NCBI GenBank assembly: GCA_022829145.1
Contig: CM040742.1
Span: 4,649,658-4,713,657 of the forward strand
Source: Albula goreensis
Lineage: Eukaryota; Chordata; Actinopteri; Albuliformes; Albulidae
Length of the DNA: 64,000 nucleotides
Reading direction: 5' to 3'
The position numbers and the translations under genes are program-made. The notes under the pieces were generated by a model. It was given only the letters and a program-made list of their open reading frames with translations, was not told the origin of the DNA and ran no database searches. Position 1 is the first letter of the stretch. Every line of letters starts with the position of its first letter. Of the stretch, positions 1 to 14,159 are shown one piece after another.

Positions 1-720
1 AATTTAATTTTCCAGATGTCTGCCCAGTTCAGTTCTACTTAAATCTTCTTAAATTATTTTCGTGACTGACAAACTGTTCACTTCAGGCCATCCGCATGTT
101 AAAATATTTGGCTGACAATGCCCTTATTGAGGTAATTTAAAGAAATAAGGAGTAGCTAAGGTCCCATCACCAATCCCTGAGAGAACTACATTTCCCATGT
201 ATCCTCCCTGAAATGTGACCTGATTATTATTCACCATTACAATTTCAAACCCATTTCAAGATGTCTTTTCTAATCCTTACTGATTTCAGTTATGAGTAAT
301 AATAATGAAGACTCTGCTTTTAAAATAGTCTTGTCACTACTGCTTTTAATGTTGGTGTGAATGTAATTCTGCCTGATTTCCCAACTTGAATAATTGTCCC
401 TTTATGTATTTTTGACTGAATAGAATCTTCTATGCTGCAATTAAATGCAGATTATATAATTCTTAGTCCTACTAATATCATGAAAAGTTTTACAAACACT
501 GCCCTGCCCAGCCCAGCAGGACGTATAGCCAAGCATTCCCCTGAGGATGAAAGCCACACCCCTAATTGACAAACCACACCCACCCAAAACTCATCATCGA
601 TAGGTGGAGCAAGGGAAACTGTGTGTGATATGAAGTGTAATGTCGGAGGCAACACGCCATGTCTCTCTCTTTCTGAATGACAAAGTGTGCACAGAACTTT
701 GTGAAGTGGTTTATGGAGTC

Positions 721-1035
721 AGAGATCCCCTCTTAAACTGAGTCAGATATTTCTGATAAGAGTCATGGTGAATCCTCTTAATAGTGATTCACAATTCCCT
801 TCAAGTGAACTGTGGAGATCTCTGCTTAAAGTGAGACACTCAGATATCAGATTGAGTCACACATTTCCCAGAGTCAGTCATAAAAGCTGCTGGAATGAAT
901 CACTGGGGTTGTAAACGGTGCGTCACAGAGCTGTTTCAAAGTGAGCCACAGAAATTTAACATAAAATATACGCACAGACATTTCCCTCAGCCTCTGAGTG
1001 TTTAGGAGAGATCCCTTCACTCTAAAAGACTTGTG
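721..1035. repeat. Degenerate low-copy tandem repeat
   Basis: About four diverged units begin near 721, 814, 926 and 1007, each with a form of CAGAGATC..CTTAAA.TGAGTCA followed by an ATTTCCC-like stretch. Spacings of about 93, 112 and 81 bp. No coding frame. Confidence 0.35.
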
Positions 1036-1409
1036 TTTATCAGTGCGGTAGCATGGTTAACTCTACCGCTGGAACTCTGCCTCTTCCAGTAGGGCTAACA
1101 CGCATCATCTCAACTTCTTCCTTGTTTTACTTCCACATTCTTCAGATCAAAATAAATTCCTCTCATGCAGTGAGCTCATCTCTTATCTTGAAAATGTACT
1201 CAAAACACAGCACAGCACGTCAAGCAGCCAAAACAAAGGCCTCGGGAGCGCAGAGCACACCACAGGGCTACGCGCTGTGGCCAAAGTCAAAGCGTCCGGA
1301 AAAAAAAAGAAAGAGAGAAAATCCTCCGAATAATTCGCAAGAATTGTTTTCATTTCTCCGAGCGAGAGGTGCTCCTTATCGAGTGTCTGACTTATCATAT
1401 TTTTTATAT

Positions 1410-1800
1410 ATATTTCCACGATGCAGGCATTTCCGCAATAACAGCAGGGGCACGCTTGCACAGGCTCAGAGCGCGGCGAGACGGGGTGGGGGTTGGGGGG
1501 GGGTCTGATGAAGCTCAGCGACAGGCCGAGTTTTTCTTCGGGAGGCCCAGATAGCGAGCGGGGCTGTGCACGGCGATAAGGGGACAGAGGCGCGGGGCGA
1601 TACGGCCGAGACGCTGTGCGCTCTGGTGACGGGGACAGGAAGCTCGGCGGTGGCTGGTCCGTCTCAGAGCGACAGGCAGACAACGGCGATGGACAATAAT
1701 GCTCCCCAGCGCTCCAACAACAGCAACGCTCTCCTCGGGGGCCCTCCGGCCCACTGTCACGCCATTTTGTGCCTAAGGACCGGGGCTGCCGCTCTCCTGT
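1410..1800. promoter_or_regulatory. CpG-rich island without a recognised gene
   Basis: A clear CpG- and GC-rich patch in an AT-rich surrounding. Long overlapping open frames exist on both strands here, as expected from high GC content, and none shows a protein family. It may be a promoter, for example an alternative one within the nrg2 intron, or a methylation-free regulatory island. Confidence 0.4.
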
Positions 1801-1820
1801 CCCCAAAGTATTCCTACCTC

Positions 1821-2646
1821 AACTGATCTGAGGTCAGGCCCTGTGCTCCTACTAACCTACTTAACCAATCTAGGACTGATCTGGGTGCAGGTCCTGTGTT
1901 CCTACTGACCCTGCTCAACTAGCATCACTTATGGCCAAGCTACAGTCTGAGTCTGACCAGGCCACCTGAAAGATGAGAAATAAGGCTTTATTAACAAACC
2001 AATGATAATTTCCCTCTATTTGTAATTCATTACCTTCCATTAGCGGGACTCTGTTTGGAGGTGGCCATTCAAACATACCAGCCTTTGTACCGTGCTACTA
2101 GCAAACAAAGTTTGAACATTTACAAGATAGCATAAGTGTAATCTGGCTAGCAAGTTAGTGTGCATAAAATCTATGTTTGAAAAAAAAACTTGTTAGCTAA
2201 CCAGAGTAGCCTCTATCACTGACTACAAGCAAATAAATGAGACCTCTGCTAGCTAGCTGGACTTACATACTGTCATTCATAAAACAGGGTGGAATGCTTT
2301 GGTATTAGCTTGTTCCATTGGAGCTACATTTTTAATAAACACAAGCTTTATCAACAAAATTTACAATTCAGGCTATGCTTCATATATAAGACTTTTCCTG
2401 TGTCTTGTTAACAAGTGGGCAACTACACCTCAATGCATATTTAAAGTTATTTGGCAAGGGTGTTGCAGCAGCCTAGGATTTAGGCTAGGATTGAGCAAGT
2501 TTATGCTGGTACCAGTACGACAGCAGGAAACCAGTTTTACTGTTACTTCCTTTTCCGGACAACCTGAATCAGATCCCCTGATGTTAGTGACCCACACGAC
2601 TGATCTGAAGTCAGGCTTCATATTCCCACTGACCTCCTCAACAACT
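1821..2646. repeat. Interspersed repeat, three related copies
   Basis: Copies of ACTGATCTG..GTCAGGCC..TGT..TCCTACTGACC occur at 1821-1861, 1874-1920 and 2598-2646, the first two in tandem (period about 53 bp). The motif resembles a repeat frequent in teleosts (GACTGATC..GATCAG.ACTCCTACT). The 680 bp between the second and third copies contains no identified gene. Confidence 0.45.
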
Positions 2647-4029
2647 GTGCCGTGCACTGGCAACGACAAGACTACGCAGCTGTGCGTACACTATCCTGGA
2701 AAGAAATGGACGGTTGGGGGCACGGATGCTGTCTGGGACGGGGAGAGATGAGGGCGAATGTCCAAGGCTGGTATGCCACACTGCTCAAAAAAAAAAACTC
2801 TGCTCTCTATCTTTCGACAACAACTGGAGTGAAGAGCAGATGGAGGAGGACCTGTTTGCTTAGGGAGATAAAAGGAGGCTGATGGGCCAGAGCGATCCTG
2901 TCCAGAGCTTCACTGGAAACACAGTCAGAGAGGGCAGGAAGAAAGAGTCCCAACACTAAAACACCGCTCCGACCGCCGGTGTCTGCCTTCCTGACATGGC
3001 GCTTTCCCAAACCGTACATCAAAACCCACTGGTGGGTCACGGGAGGGGTTGACGTGGGTAGCAAAAAAGACAAACTCACCTCACAGATTAAGTCAAACAC
3101 TGCACCTTTTGAATTAATGCATTGCACTCATTACCGTTCAGGCGTATATATTTCAACGGAATGTATAGTTCCGTTTAAATTAAGGGATGAGTGACATTAA
3201 GCAGATTTGCTCCTTAAGTAAGCTGTGGGTACCAAAATATAGGAAGTGCTATTCCTGGAAAACCAGACATCATTTCCCAGAATCCCCCTAGTAAACACAT
3301 ACAGCTCATTTCAGACTCACTGAGTCCTTGCTCTGTAACATGCAGATACCCTTCACTGGAAATCTATGGCAGCAAGGACAGGAATATAGAAAAGCAGTAA
3401 TAAAATCCTTATTTAAACTTTTAAACTTTCTTTTACTTCTTTATTTATATTTTTGTGGGACTTTTGTCTGTTTTTTCTTTTGTAATAGCGGGCACTGAGT
3501 TTAAAACACCACCAAAAAACTTACATTACTGGCTCTCCAAGTTAGCAAACAAGGAAAGACCATAATTACATGTCAGTTTAACTCAGCAAACACAATAAAC
3601 AAATAAGATCCCTGTAACATCAACATAATCGCCAGGAATTAGTTGCCAGCATGGTACTTTGTGAATGTTCCAGAAAAAGGATCACTGTCTTCCCTCTGCA
3701 GGGTGAAGCTCTGGGTTTACTCAGGGTGGGTCTTGAAGTGAAAGACTTAAGGTCATCGAGACTTAAAGCGAGAGAAACCAAAGGTGAGTGAGACAAGAGT
3801 GAAAGGGAGATGGCTGTGACAGACACATTAAGCTCTGCTCATTATGAAGAAGTTTCAGAGGTAAAAACACCACAGAAACTTAATTTGTTTATGTATTACT
3901 CATGCATTGTAATGTATTAAGAAACCATTTTCTAGGGAAAAATCATGACTATATTTGACCTTGAATGCACTCAACCTTGCTACATGGAAGGTAAAATCCG
4001 TAAATATCCAGCTATTTAAATGGATATGG

Positions 4030-4032
<3 letters not shown>

Positions 4033-4060
<28 letters not shown>
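4033..4060 (+). repeat. Poly(A) run
   Basis: 28 consecutive A residues. No retroelement body was recognised on its left. Confidence 0.95.
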
Positions 4061-4064
<4 letters not shown>

Positions 4065-5324
4065 TCATGTCACTCTAACTACGAGCATTTACTAAATGCC
4101 TTAAATTTAACTTCAGGGCAAAAAGCAAGTGATTTTTTCACCTCATCTGAATCACAAAAAAAAATCTGTTGCAACTGTGAAAACTTTGACACGGTTTGTT
4201 CCTCTGCCTCATTATTTTTAATAACTAACACACTGATGCTGTGACATATTTTCCAAGTTAACAGAATACTGCTTCAATATTGCTTTCTGTTGAAACAGCA
4301 CATAAGGGCATAAGATGTATAGTTGTTTGTAAAAAAAAAAAAGGTATTACATGGTGCAGAAAACGGTACAAATGCTAGTCGGCTATAGTTTATTCAAGGA
4401 AAGAATACCGAGTCGTAAATGAAAGCATCATTAATGTCCCTTTATAGGAGCAATTAATAGATTTGTTTCAGAGAACAGAAATGTACAGTACTTTAATTGT
4501 ATCCTGTTTGTAGAGAGTCTGACACTGTCTCACCTTGGAATAGAAAAATAGAAAAGGGAAGTGCATCTTTGAACTGATAATTTCCCTAATCCCAATCTTG
4601 TTTGTAATGCATGATTAACATTTAAGCAATTAATTAGACCCCTCTGCGCGAGTGGACACTAATTCTCTGTCTCCTATTTATATTTTTCCAAGTCTTTGAC
4701 TTGGATGTTAAAGGGCAGCCTGTGTGGTTTAAATTCTCTCTGAAGTGCGCAGGTTTTTCTGAATGGATTTCACTCACCAGCCCTTGTTGCACTTTGTTCA
4801 GTGTGCAAACATGCAATGTGTTGCCTTTGAAATGTTTTTGAATTTATTTACAAAAACCTCCTGGTAACGACCGACAATTGATTTTACACATTTCAATGCC
4901 AACTCAATCTTCCTGTTTAAATTCCCTGACTTGACATGAAGTAAAAAAAAAATGCATGTGAGATAGCTGCAGTCAAAAGAAAGGCAATTACCTGTCAGTG
5001 GGTACGTATTATACGGCTAATTGGCACATTTGTGAACCAACTAAAACAAACAAATGCTGGCAGACAGCAGTGATGGGTTTATCGGTGATATTTCAACCTA
5101 TGGTCTTGAGTGTAGCCTGAAGGTATGCATTAGATCTATCATCAAGCTTACAGTATATCACTAGACAGCCAGCAAATGCCTGCCAGCTACGGCTACAGCC
5201 TTGGCATCCACTCCCGTGTCAACTGTTTCAGGGCTGGAATTTGGATCCACAGGCTACGTGATCCGCGCAAACCAGGATAATGGCTGATCCGTGATTCAGT
5301 CTCATGCGGCGCTCGTTTTGTCCC

Positions 5325-5470
5325 AAGGCTCTCAAAACCGCTTGTAAGGGAGCCGCGCGGCTGCCACGACAACCGCCGACGATCCGCAGCTACCAGCCGA
5401 GATAGGCACGTCTCCGCGCTGGTGAGCTAATAATGCTAACCGCGCCATTCCCGCCGAAGTCAAGCAGTTC
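5325..5470. promoter_or_regulatory. Small CpG-rich patch
   Basis: Locally CpG-rich (for example GGGAGCCGCGCGGCTGCC and ACCGCCGACGATCCGCAGC) against AT-rich flanks. No exon was recognised; a regulatory island is possible. Confidence 0.25.
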
Positions 5471-6982
5471 ACATTTGTGTGGAAAGACAACACCTTTGCT
5501 CCGCCCCCTTCCCCGATCTACAGAGACATAAACGCGGAACCTCTAAGGTGTTTGTCTGTGTATGTTGCAACTGCTGGATCTCTCCATCTTGCAATCATCC
5601 ACCTTAAGCCTCCCCCATGTCTCGCAGAAAGGGGAGACGTATCAAACAAGTCTGCATAGAGTTCCCACAATCCCCAGCACCTCTGAGTCCAGGGGCCTCC
5701 CACCAATGCAGGACTCCTCATACCACAATAATAACATCATACTACATTATGAAGCTTTATAATATTCCTTAAGGTTATTTTATTTCTTTTAGTCTGAGGG
5801 TCTGGGGTATACGTCGTCTTGGTGCTGTCCATACCTTATGGATCACCAATTAGATTTCAGGACGATTATGACAGCCAGACTGAGTGGATCGGGACTGAGA
5901 TTGAAATTCGGGGTCCGCCCCCTGTTCATCGATTGGAGCAAGCTGGTCCCATTTCCAAACACCAAGACTCCACCTCCTTGGACACAGTTTCCCTACTTGG
6001 CCTGTTCGGTTTCTAGGCAGGACACATGCAGCGGGGGTGGAGGGTGGGTGGGGCGGGGGCATTCATAAACCACTTCACTCTCACACACAAACAAATCTAC
6101 GCCCACAAACATACCAGAGGCAAGGGATCAGTGCTGTGTGGGGAACAGGCAAGGCCCGACATGTTTCTGAATGGCCAAAGAGGGCTCTAAGGGTAGCATT
6201 AGTGAATCCCTCGCTACCCACACCCTCGCGCACTGCACACAATCAGTACGGCCTTGCCGCTCCAAAACTTTCTTCCTGATCTCACCCAACGAGTAACACC
6301 CGTAAAACAGGGGGGGATATCGCAGTTGGAAAAAGTAACCCCCCCACTAAATGTACATACTTTTAGCCAGAAATTAGGAATTCCAATTTCAAACGGTAAT
6401 TTAGGTCTGAAAAATTCCCTGGTGGTTGTTTTGTGATAGATGTAGAAATAGGCAGGTATACTGGGCCAATTAGATCCACCATCATAAATCTGATGGAACC
6501 AATAAGCTTAAAGGTCATCTATGCCAAACAAATAGTGCCAGTTTTCAGGCACTCCGTTCGACCTTCAGTAAAAAAAGACAGTATACAGCGTCTTATACAG
6601 TCGAGACTGCGGTCCAATTTGCTACCCCGCTCACAGCCTCCCTCATTCCAGGAGCATGATCCAAGAACCCAGATGTGGGAAGACGCGAGAACGGTAAGGT
6701 CCTGCAAAGTGTCATGGGATAGCGTGAAATCAGGAAAAGATGCCCCGGTCCATATGGTAACCAGCCTCTTAAACCCAGAGCACAGCACACATATAAGATT
6801 ATAATGAAACGATCATAAATTTACACGAAATACGGACGAACATCGACTGTCCTCCCATGGCCCTCTGATGCATTTCCCCTGTATTTGTGTTTGGATGCTG
6901 TCGCTGCAGCTTAAGCAAGGAAGAAAGCAGAGTTAGTGATGAATAGTTGATGAAGCCCTTGCGGGCTGAGTGGTGGAGCAAA

Positions 6983-7200
6983 CCCACTCTCTCCCTCCCT
7001 CCCTCCCTCTTATTCTTTCTCTTCCAGTTTCTACCTCTTTCTCTCCCCCTCCCCACTCTCTCTCTCTGTCTATCTCTATCTCATACTTAATCCTGACAAC
7101 CATTCTGGCCTGTCTCTCTTTTCCACCCCTTTCCCTTTTCTCTGTCTCTCACTTTCTTCCTCCCTCATTCTGTCCCTCCCTCGCTTTTCTTCTCCATTTC
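6983..7200. repeat. Pyrimidine-rich (TC/TCCC)n low-complexity tract
   Basis: An almost pure pyrimidine plus strand with TCCC and TCTC repeats. The open frames across it are composition artefacts. Confidence 0.9.
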
Positions 7201-7936
7201 TTTGAATTATTTCGCTATTTCATAATACGTAGCTGGATTTGGCGGAGGAAGTTGTTGGGGCGAAAGGATCCAAAAACATCTGGATAAATGATTTTGATTC
7301 ATAACCTCATGTCAAATTGTATTGTTATGATTGTTTGAGATGCCAGAAAAGTTGCAATTGTTGCAATTGTAATTTTTTTTTTGCCTTTGACTTTCTCTCT
7401 TCCTCTATACCCTTCCCACTCCCCCCCTCCCCTTCTCAGATGGAGAAGTGCACGATGTTCCACAGAGAGGGTGACGCCTCACTGTTTTCACGTGCAAATT
7501 CATTATTTAATACCTGCCTGGGCAAATATTTCACAGCCGTGTGGATATGGCTTGATCTCACCACAACGACAGCTAAATCTGTTTCAACATCAGGTTAAAT
7601 CAGAGTCTTACCCAAACTAAATCAGGGCAAAAAGATCACTTAAATCTCCGTCAACATCAGATCACATTTATGCCCATCTCTGCCATGGGAACACCTCTGC
7701 GCTTGTAGACTGTGTTGTGACAAACAATTAAATGAAATTTTCGTCCCTAAAAATGAGCTGTATCAAGGCAACTTCTCACAAACGTGGGCCTAATAGTATG
7801 TAAGCGCAGCATCACAAAAACCTTCATCAACACCACAAGCAATGGTAATGCTATCACTAGTACTGCTATACTTTTACAAATGCTGCTGCAGCTTACCAGT
7901 CCTTACCGCTATTATCACTAAGCCCAGTCTCACTAT

Positions 7937-7965
7937 TACTGCTACTGCTACTGCTACTACTAGTA
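7937..7965. repeat. Short (TACTGC)n microsatellite
   Basis: Consecutive TACTGC/TACTAC units within a low-complexity patch. Confidence 0.8.
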
Positions 7966-9840
7966 CAACTACTGAAAAAATACACATCATGAGGTGACAG
8001 AATGGGAACAACATCAATAACAGTCATCTTTTACCTCAGAAGACAAAAATAAAGACATCTTTAAGGAACACTTCCTGCTCAGTTCAGTGTTCTTTATTTA
8101 TTTTTTTTTTAATTGATTGCCTATTTGATGAGCTGATTTTACTCACTGCAGACTGTGAATAAACAGTTAGCGCTCAGTGGCTATCGCTAACGCAGGGGCA
8201 GCATACATTGGGGCACTCACATGTATTGTGAAAGGATCCGCAGCTACTTAAATTTGTTCAAAACCCCGCTATGCTAGTAAATTAAAAATATGTTTTTGTA
8301 TGAGAATATGTATGACAATTCCAGTATTTGCACCTTCAAGGTTTTTTCCTGATATCATCACTATTCCTGCATGCATAATTTGCAAGAAAACAAAATCTTT
8401 GTGGCTAAATCACTGTGCCAGCCCCAAGACAGGTCAGGGAAGCCGATCAGTCAGTATGATTGGTCGGTTTCGGGTCTGGAGATTTTCTTAAACTGTCTGT
8501 GAGTTATGCAGCATCAGGTGTTCTCAGAAGTGTGGGGGGGGGGTGAGAAAGGGAGGCAGTTAACCGTGATTCCAGGTGGACTCTCGCCGTCCCGCACAGG
8601 ACTGAGTCTAAATCCTGTTCACACACTGCCTCTGTGTGGTGAGCGGGACACATGCTGCTTCAGTTTATGGTGAGGAAAACCTCAGCAAAGGTGGAGGGAG
8701 ATTCACAAACCTAGCCCATAATACCCCTGTTATTTCACCCTAACCGTGACTTCAGTAAAACACCATGCGAGCCCCACCACTGCCTATCCACTCTCGCATC
8801 CATAAGACGAGGGGAAGGAGATAGAATCCATAAAGAATTTTTAATCGCACTCCACTGCATCTATAGAATAAGGCAATAACAGCTGCCTCTTCCAGCATAA
8901 TACCGATTCCTTCTTTCTGGCATTGTTTTGACCAGAACGGAGATCCATTCCAGACCAATTTTTATCTTACAGGTATTTTACAGCAATTTTGCAGCATTTT
9001 GTGCTGGCAGAGACTGCAGGGGGGAAAAGCTGATAGCTGATAGTGAACACACAGGCCACTTGTGTGTTACTTCCACACAGCCTGTTCCAAATGGCCAATC
9101 AAGAAGCTGATCAAATAACTGCTGTCATGCAATATTCTCCTCCTCCAATCAGCATTAAGTTTGGCTATTTCAAGCCTTTTCATTCGCTGCAGTACATCCT
9201 TGTGAAATATAAAACATCCTTGTGTTATAAAAAGCAGAAAAGTTGGCATAGAAGTTACCAAGAAAAAAAGGTCTATTATGCAAAACATTTACATTTAAAT
9301 CTCAAGGGATCGATTTTTTTCAAAACTTTCATCTCATGAAATGAAAGCAGTACACCGTGAACTTGTCCCCAAAGGAGAAAAACCATCAAGATGCCACAAT
9401 CCTGCCCATAAATTAAAAGAGGTTCCTGAACTAATTGAAAAAAATTACACCCTACATCGCAAACAGTAAGTGGGTTAAAAATATGTAGTTCCCAAAAGTA
9501 TCAAAGCGCTGAAGGCTTTGTTATAAATTTTAAAGATGAATAAAAATACTAAGCATAAAATGAACCCAGCCAGGAATATTAATATTGTCATGTTTTGTGC
9601 TTTTGCACATATATTATGTATGCTGGTGTAACAGTGTAGCAGTGAAAGTTTGATTGCTAGTTCAAATCCATGATAGCAATACCTACTTTTGTGGGTGTCT
9701 AGACTACCTAATTTAAATAAATGTATGTCAAAATATATGAACGTATGTCCATAAATACATGAATACATGTAAAAAAATGAAAAAAAAATGTTCTGGATGA
9801 GTACATACATGGTGTGCAAGATTGCATTTGTCATTTTTAT

Positions 9841-9841
<1 letters not shown>

Positions 9842-9872
<31 letters not shown>
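9842..9872. repeat. (CA)n microsatellite
   Basis: About 15 perfect CA units. Confidence 0.97.
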
Positions 9873-9875
<3 letters not shown>

Positions 9876-10082
9876 ACTAAGGAGGTGTGTATACTGTCTG
9901 AGGAGATGGTCATACTGTAATTTCATTTTTAGTTATGGTAATAAGGCTAATCATACTGTAATTTAAACATTTGTGCTCAGTTCTCTAAAAAACATAGCAC
10001 TTTATCCCATCTCTCTCTCAACATCTCAGTGTCATTAGTCATTTTTAAGCACACACACATGTACACATACTGTAATTTCATT

Positions 10083-10361
10083 TGTCTCTCTCTGTCTCTC
10101 TCTCTCTCAATTTATCAATCAATCAATTAAAATGCTTTATTGGCATTACATATATTCAAATACATATTGCCATAGCATACAATATAATAATTATAAAACA
10201 TATATAATGGTAAGCAAATTTCTTCTCCAAGGAGAATTTGTCATTTTTGAGTGTCAGGTAGGACTGGACGTTTGGGTATTTTATTTTAAATGTAGGAGAG
10301 AAATGGTCTTTAATTGAACTTTATCTCTCTCTCTCTCTCTCTCTCCCTCTCTCTCTCTCTA
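10083..10361. repeat. Two (TC)n microsatellites
   Basis: TC-rich tracts at 10083-10108 and 10323-10361, separated by AT-rich unique sequence. Confidence 0.93.
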
Positions 10362-10869
10362 TTGTACTTGTTACCCTCAACTGTCCCTCATTTAATTTTC
10401 AGCCAATCACAATCCAGACAAACACCCTGACTCTGTCTGCTGATTGGGCAGAAAAATCACCTGCAGAGCCTTTACGAATGCATTATCTCAACACAAGTGC
10501 GGTTCACACCACTAGACATGCACCCTGACCCTGGAGCACAGATTTTGCCGAGAGTTCTACGGTGACAGCGGAAGGTCCCTTCTTCACACTCTTCCTCGGG
10601 CTCCAGGGGGGTGATGAAACTCTCCGTAGCAGATGTCTACGCCTTCACTTACTCTGATGAACTCTGCCACCCTACGCCTGTGGTTTTGTTTACCTCTTGC
10701 ACATCAACTCAAATTCATGATATTTGTCACGCTGTCTTACCTGAAGCACTGTCTTTCCTTATTGTTAAAAGCAAGGGGGGAACAGTACATTGCATTATTT
10801 ATTGGCTTCACAGCCACTCTTAGCCAGCACAGTTTATAACTTCAATTTTATATCGCCCATTTATAACAC

Positions 10870-10995
10870 TACTATTTTTTACTGAAGCGGTTCGGGTTAA
10901 GAACCTTTCTCAAGGGTGCAAAGACAGTGTCCATTTGAGATTTGAACCAGCTTTCCTCTCAATTACAATCTCAGTTCCAGAACTGCACCCAACTA
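10870..10995 (-). repeat. tRNA-SINE relic, inverted
   Basis: Includes GGTTAAGAACCTTTCTCAAGGG and AGATTTGAACCAGC, which match inverted forms of a common fish SINE-type repeat (variants of AAGTACCTTGCTCAAGGGTAC, then an inverted B-box). Confidence 0.45.
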
Positions 10996-12314
10996 TTTCA
11001 GCAATGACAACACACATTAGATATACTGAGAATGGTTCACTTCTCCGACTCTGTTATTCACCTTCAACACTTTATATTTTTTCCTGGGTAAAATAAAATC
11101 ACATCTCCTACTTTTCTTGAATCATAAAAGATCATTGAGTAATGTTATGCAAATGTTTTTGGCTAAAAATCATCTTACTGTATGCTTGATCCAATTCTTA
11201 ACCTGCTTGTAAAACCCTTCTGTCCCATGCCAGGCAAATCTGAACATGACCAACACATTTTCATTAACTGGGTGAATCTTTAAATATCTTAAATTATCTG
11301 TAATTAGGCCTCACTAAATAAATCCAGTTTAGACTGAAAAAATCTTGGGCTAATTTCAAACTTCATTCACTCCTCAGTAACTCCAAGAGAATTTAGTCCT
11401 GTCCATAGAAATGTGTGCATCTTCTTCCCAAAATAATATCAAACACAAATATTAATATTTATGTGGTACCAATTATGCATTCACAATTTCACTACGATAT
11501 AATAATTGACTATGACCACAACATCAAAATTAACATGTGGTCTATTTTTGCATGTCCTGATTTTTACCCATTACAAACATACACAAAGACAAATACATAT
11601 TTTTTCTTTCTTTCTTAAAAACTGAAAAAAATGTTCAATGATTTTTATTTCTTGTTGAAGAATAAAATCTCAGTCATATTAGAAGGTCTGATCCATCCCT
11701 GTGTTATCCTAATGTAGGTTTGTTGAGTAAACATGAGTAAGTTCTGTCCTATATGTGTCTCATCAGCTGTCTCTTCTTCCCACTCTTCAGTCCTCCAGAA
11801 AAGCTGCTCAGCGCTTGTGTTAAAGAGATACGCCTCACGCCCAGCCGATGCTTGACAAACTGGAGGACGTTTGTGTGTTATGTCTCTTTGTGAAACCCTG
11901 TTTATGTTTCAATACCACTTGGATGTCCTATTTGAGCAGTGTACAAACACTTTTTTTATATCAAACATCGGTTAAGTGTGAAATATAGAATTACTCTGGT
12001 CTGTCAAATCAAGAGATCATGTAGTTTTTTTTTTTTTTTTGTAGTCTGTTTTGTCGAAATTGATCAGCATGCAAGCGACTGACTTATTAACTTCTTGTCA
12101 TCGTGCTCAAGGTGTCTGGAGAATCCACACCAGACAAAAAGAACTTGTGATGTTTTTTTCATTGACAATTTTGACTCCATTTTGACTTCAAGACTATGGA
12201 ATGGGCACAGATTGCTGTTCTGTTGCAGATCAGTTTTGTTCTCTTTTTTCCTCAATATTTTGGTTTTCAAGGGCATGCCAGCAAGGATGCACAGGGCCGT
12301 GCCTGCGTTGCTGG

Positions 12315-12375
12315 TCTGGTGATGCTCTTTTTCAGAGCGACTTACAACATAAACTGCGTTATGCCAGGGACAAGA
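12315..12375 (-). repeat. V-SINE core fragment, inverted
   Basis: Contains GATGCTCTTTTTCAGAGCGACTTACAA, an inverted, slightly decayed copy of the conserved V-SINE 3' core. Confidence 0.45.
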
Positions 12376-14159
12376 GTGCTAACGTGCTAATGTGGGGTAA
12401 ATTGTATCATTTTATCAAAACAAAGACATTTTACTACAAAAGATGCATTCTGTAGGAAAGAAAACAAGAGCAGAGTCAAAGCACAGACTTTTATGATGAA
12501 AGAAATAGGCCAGAACATCAGAACCAGCACAGCCAGCCACCACGAATGTAGGACAGTGAGGACATCTCATTTGTCATTAAAAAAGGTAGAGGGGGTCACA
12601 GCTGTCCTGGGATCAGCGGAGACTGGCACCTGAGGATCATGCAACTCTGAGAAAAGGGTACTGGAACAGCATCTCTTTAACGCAGAGCAGCAGTCTTGAA
12701 AATCACACGGGCATAGAGGGAGTTTGGGAGGAGCGAAGCGGACGTGGCGACCTGTGCTAAAGACCTGGCGGGGCCAGGCTCGCTAAAGACTTAAGTATGT
12801 GTGTTAGAGGTAAAAAAAGAAATAGGGACAGACAAATAAACCCAAGAGTCATGAGCAGGGGAACTGCAGGGGGTCCTGGGTCCAATGAAAATATAAGGCA
12901 CCGGGTCCCACCTGGCTTGGTGATGACAATGATAAACATTTGTGGGACCCCTGTCAAGCCCTGGGGCTCCCTGAGGCATTGTGGTCTTGAGAACCTGTGC
13001 TTGAGAGGGAGGTGTAGAGGAGAGAGAGAGGGATGAAATTCACAAGGTGTGTGTGTGTGGCGGGTGGGGGGGTCAAGCTTTGTCGGGAATGGAGGATGCT
13101 CACTCTAATCCAAACGAAGGACAGCCTCACTCTCACACGGGACGTGGGGATATTGCGAGAGGGGTTTCTAATCATGCAAATGGAAGGCGGAGGAGAAGAG
13201 AAGGGCACATGGGCTCAGATTCGTCACTTTGGCACCCTGGCATGCCTGCACTGTAGGGATCAGCCCTACAGAACGGCTGGAGGAAATATGGGATGGACAT
13301 CCGGACATCCGCTGCCAAAGATGAAACCCACAACTCAGGGACTCGGGACATCGTCTTTTGTGTCATGCCGTTACGTCAGTCACTTTGAAGATGCCCTCAT
13401 TCGTGACAGTAGACATTGAGAGGCCTCCTGCCACCTAAATTACCGTCAGATTTTACCTGAAGAAAAACACATCAAACAAAATCAGACATCGTGACACAGG
13501 ACTTTGTCAAGCTAGTTGTGAAAGTAAAGCCCCTTCGTTTGCTCAGTAACTCTATGAGCGGGACAGTTACGGCAGATCTGTAATTGATGCAGGCAGGCAC
13601 ACGTCACAGCTCTCTTCAGAGGAAGTCATAAATCTGACTTTTATGGCCCAATTACTCATGCTTGCATCGACATGTCAATACACGTATCATTGTGGGAATG
13701 ATTTTCAATCTATAGGAGGTAACACAGAGTTAAAAAACAACTGAATGAGTCAGGGATGGCAGATATTTTTGAAAATACACAGTTGCCAGCATCCTAATTC
13801 AAGATATGAAATAGCAATCAGTTACAAATTTACATCTAGTATGAAGCCCAGCTCCCAAACCAAGTCCAGTTAATTTGTCCAGTTGATTAAAATTAATTAA
13901 TAGCACAAAGGGACCACAAAATGTGAATTGAATGACAAATGAAACATAATTTAGACAGCTGCCCCAAATTTGTATGAGTGTCCAATATTAACACACACAA
14001 GACAAAACGTTGAACAAACAACTTTATCTTTTTATTTCCATAGACACACAGCCAACAAAACATTTCTCTCTGAAATAATTTATAAACAGATTAGTTGTAC
14101 GGTAGAGATGTCAAACAAAGATCAGTGTTCAATTAACAGCTCGATAAAAGCTAATTAAC

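Noticed and set aside
1183-1806. 207-codon minus-strand open frame
   Set aside because: It lies in a CpG-rich patch where frames stay open on both strands. The composition is Arg/Ser/Pro-rich and no family or splice pattern was seen.
12757-13419. Overlapping frames on both strands around 13 kb
   Set aside because: They conflict with each other and carry no motif, splice context or family similarity.
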